Shown here: piece by piece, positions 63,531-64,000 of the stretch
Numbering within the stretch: the first letter of the stretch is position 1
Layout of the letters: each line of letters opens with the position of its first letter
Assembly (NCBI GenBank): GCA_009392195.1
Contig: VFGY01000037.1
Coordinates: 124,001 to 188,000 of the forward strand
Origin: SAR202 cluster bacterium
GTDB lineage: Bacteria; Chloroflexota; Dehalococcoidia; Lucifugimonadales; OSU-TB39
Length of the DNA: 64,000 nt
Reading direction: 5' to 3'
Program-made: the position numbers and the translations under genes
Notes under the pieces: model-generated
What the model was told of the DNA's origin: nothing
The model's database searches: none
What the model saw: the letters and a program-made list of their open reading frames with translations, nothing else

Positions 63531-64000
63531 ATGAGTCTCCAAAATGAAATAATGTTTGAAACAGATGGCAGGCATTCAAGTGTCTATTTGTACGAACCCC
63601 CAATGGGTGAAAGACAATACGTTGAGTGCATAGACGAACTAGTAGACCTCGGAATCGACACAATTAGCTATGTGGTAGGGGATTGCGCAGTCCTTTTATA
63701 CGATACTAAAGTCGGAGAATTATGGGGGCATAATGTAGATTTAGCGAATCATACAGTATGGCTAAGAGCAGCTCAAAATGTAAAATCCATGATTGAAAGG
63801 GGAATAGATCCTTTAAAATTAGTATGCGATCATTCTCATAAAAGAGGATTTAAGTTTATACCCCACCTCCTATTGAACATGGTACATACTCCTCATGGGC
63901 GTGTTACAGATTGTCGTGTTGCCGACTTCACAACTGACCATCCGGAATGGCAAGTTGGCCAAGAACCAGATTTTCCTGAATCCAAAAATGACCAACCAAG
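63531..64000 (+). CDS. Glycoside-hydrolase-like paralogue, 3' end outside window
   Basis: 156 visible residues from ATG 63531 (AAAAGGAG at 63517-63524), open to the window end. SVYLYEPPMGE, SYVVGDCAVLLYDTKVGELWGH, MIERGIDPLKL, HSHKRGFKFIPHLLLN match the N-terminus of the protein at 32413 (FVFEPPM, YDSKVG, MDKGIDPLSV). Same uncharacterised TIM-barrel family. The 160-nt gap before it holds AT-rich sequence and 10-bp arms ACAAAATATA (63370) / TATATTTTGT (63424), probably chance. Confidence 0.75.
   Translation, partial: MSLQNEIMFETDGRHSSVYLYEPPMGERQYVECIDELVDLGIDTISYVVGDCAVLLYDTKVGELWGHNVDLANHTVWLRAAQNVKSMIERGIDPLKLVCDHSHKRGFKFIPHLLLNMVHTPHGRVTDCRVADFTTDHPEWQVGQEPDFPESKNDQP

Noticed and set aside
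1-64000. CRISPR arrays, insertion sequences, prophage or integrative element
   Set aside because: No spaced direct repeats, transposase, integrase or phage genes were seen; the window reads as ordinary chromosome.

Overview
The window is AT-rich, gene-dense bacterial chromosome with about 66 protein genes and no rRNA, tRNA, CRISPR array, transposase or phage gene that I can see. The gene content fits a free-living, respiring, probably marine member of Chloroflexota (Dehalococcoidia/SAR202-like). The reasons are a dgt - small genes - dnaG - rpoD block, ThyX in place of ThyA, a pyruvate dehydrogenase complex, a UbiE/MenG quinone methylase, an LprG-type lipoprotein with an MFS exporter, many TTG starts, and a paralogous family of glycoside-hydrolase-like proteins. 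This placement is an inference from gene families; no marker RNA is present to prove it.

Layout. 1-7.8 kb: the 3' part of serS faces a minus-strand run of rph, rpmH, rnpA, yidD, a beta-propeller gene, yidC, khpB and a PfkB kinase, headed by tlpA, VOC and DUF35 genes. 7.9-13.3 kb: thiamine pyrophosphokinase (+), then the pyruvate dehydrogenase operon lpd-pdhA-pdhB-pdhC (-). 13.3-17.3 kb: a structured leader with its own terminator, then DUF2520-panB-panC (pantothenate synthesis), with a convergent PanE-like reductase. 17.4-27.2 kb: DUF971, thiolase, SelA-like PLP enzyme, queA, folD, MTHFR, acpS, nnr, ubiE/menG and an Ldh2-type dehydrogenase. 27.4-33.9 kb: a secreted LPXTG-like protein, a zinc ribbon, an LprG/P55-like operon, thyX, an SDR and a glycoside-hydrolase-like protein.

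33.9-41.8 kb holds the most interesting locus. It is a nine-gene minus-strand operon for corrinoid-dependent methyl transfer: homocysteine methyltransferase, UroD-type methyltransferase, MtrH-type pterin methyltransferase, corrinoid protein, RACo-type reactivator, a 2-hydroxyacid dehydrogenase and three small or unknown partners. It could demethylate an unknown methylated compound, or it could be a methionine synthase split into separate proteins.

42-64 kb: amidase, type-A24 prepilin peptidase, TolB-like lipoprotein, proB-proA (proB apparently starting at ATT), DUF362, rpoD-dnaG-dgt, a HIBADH-type reductase with an NHL propeller, an aldehyde dehydrogenase, and a leucine T-box leader controlling ilvB-ilvN-ilvC-leuA. 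The window ends inside a second glycoside-hydrolase-like paralogue. C1/folate genes (folD, MTHFR, thyX) elsewhere in the window could supply or drain the methyl groups handled by the corrinoid operon.
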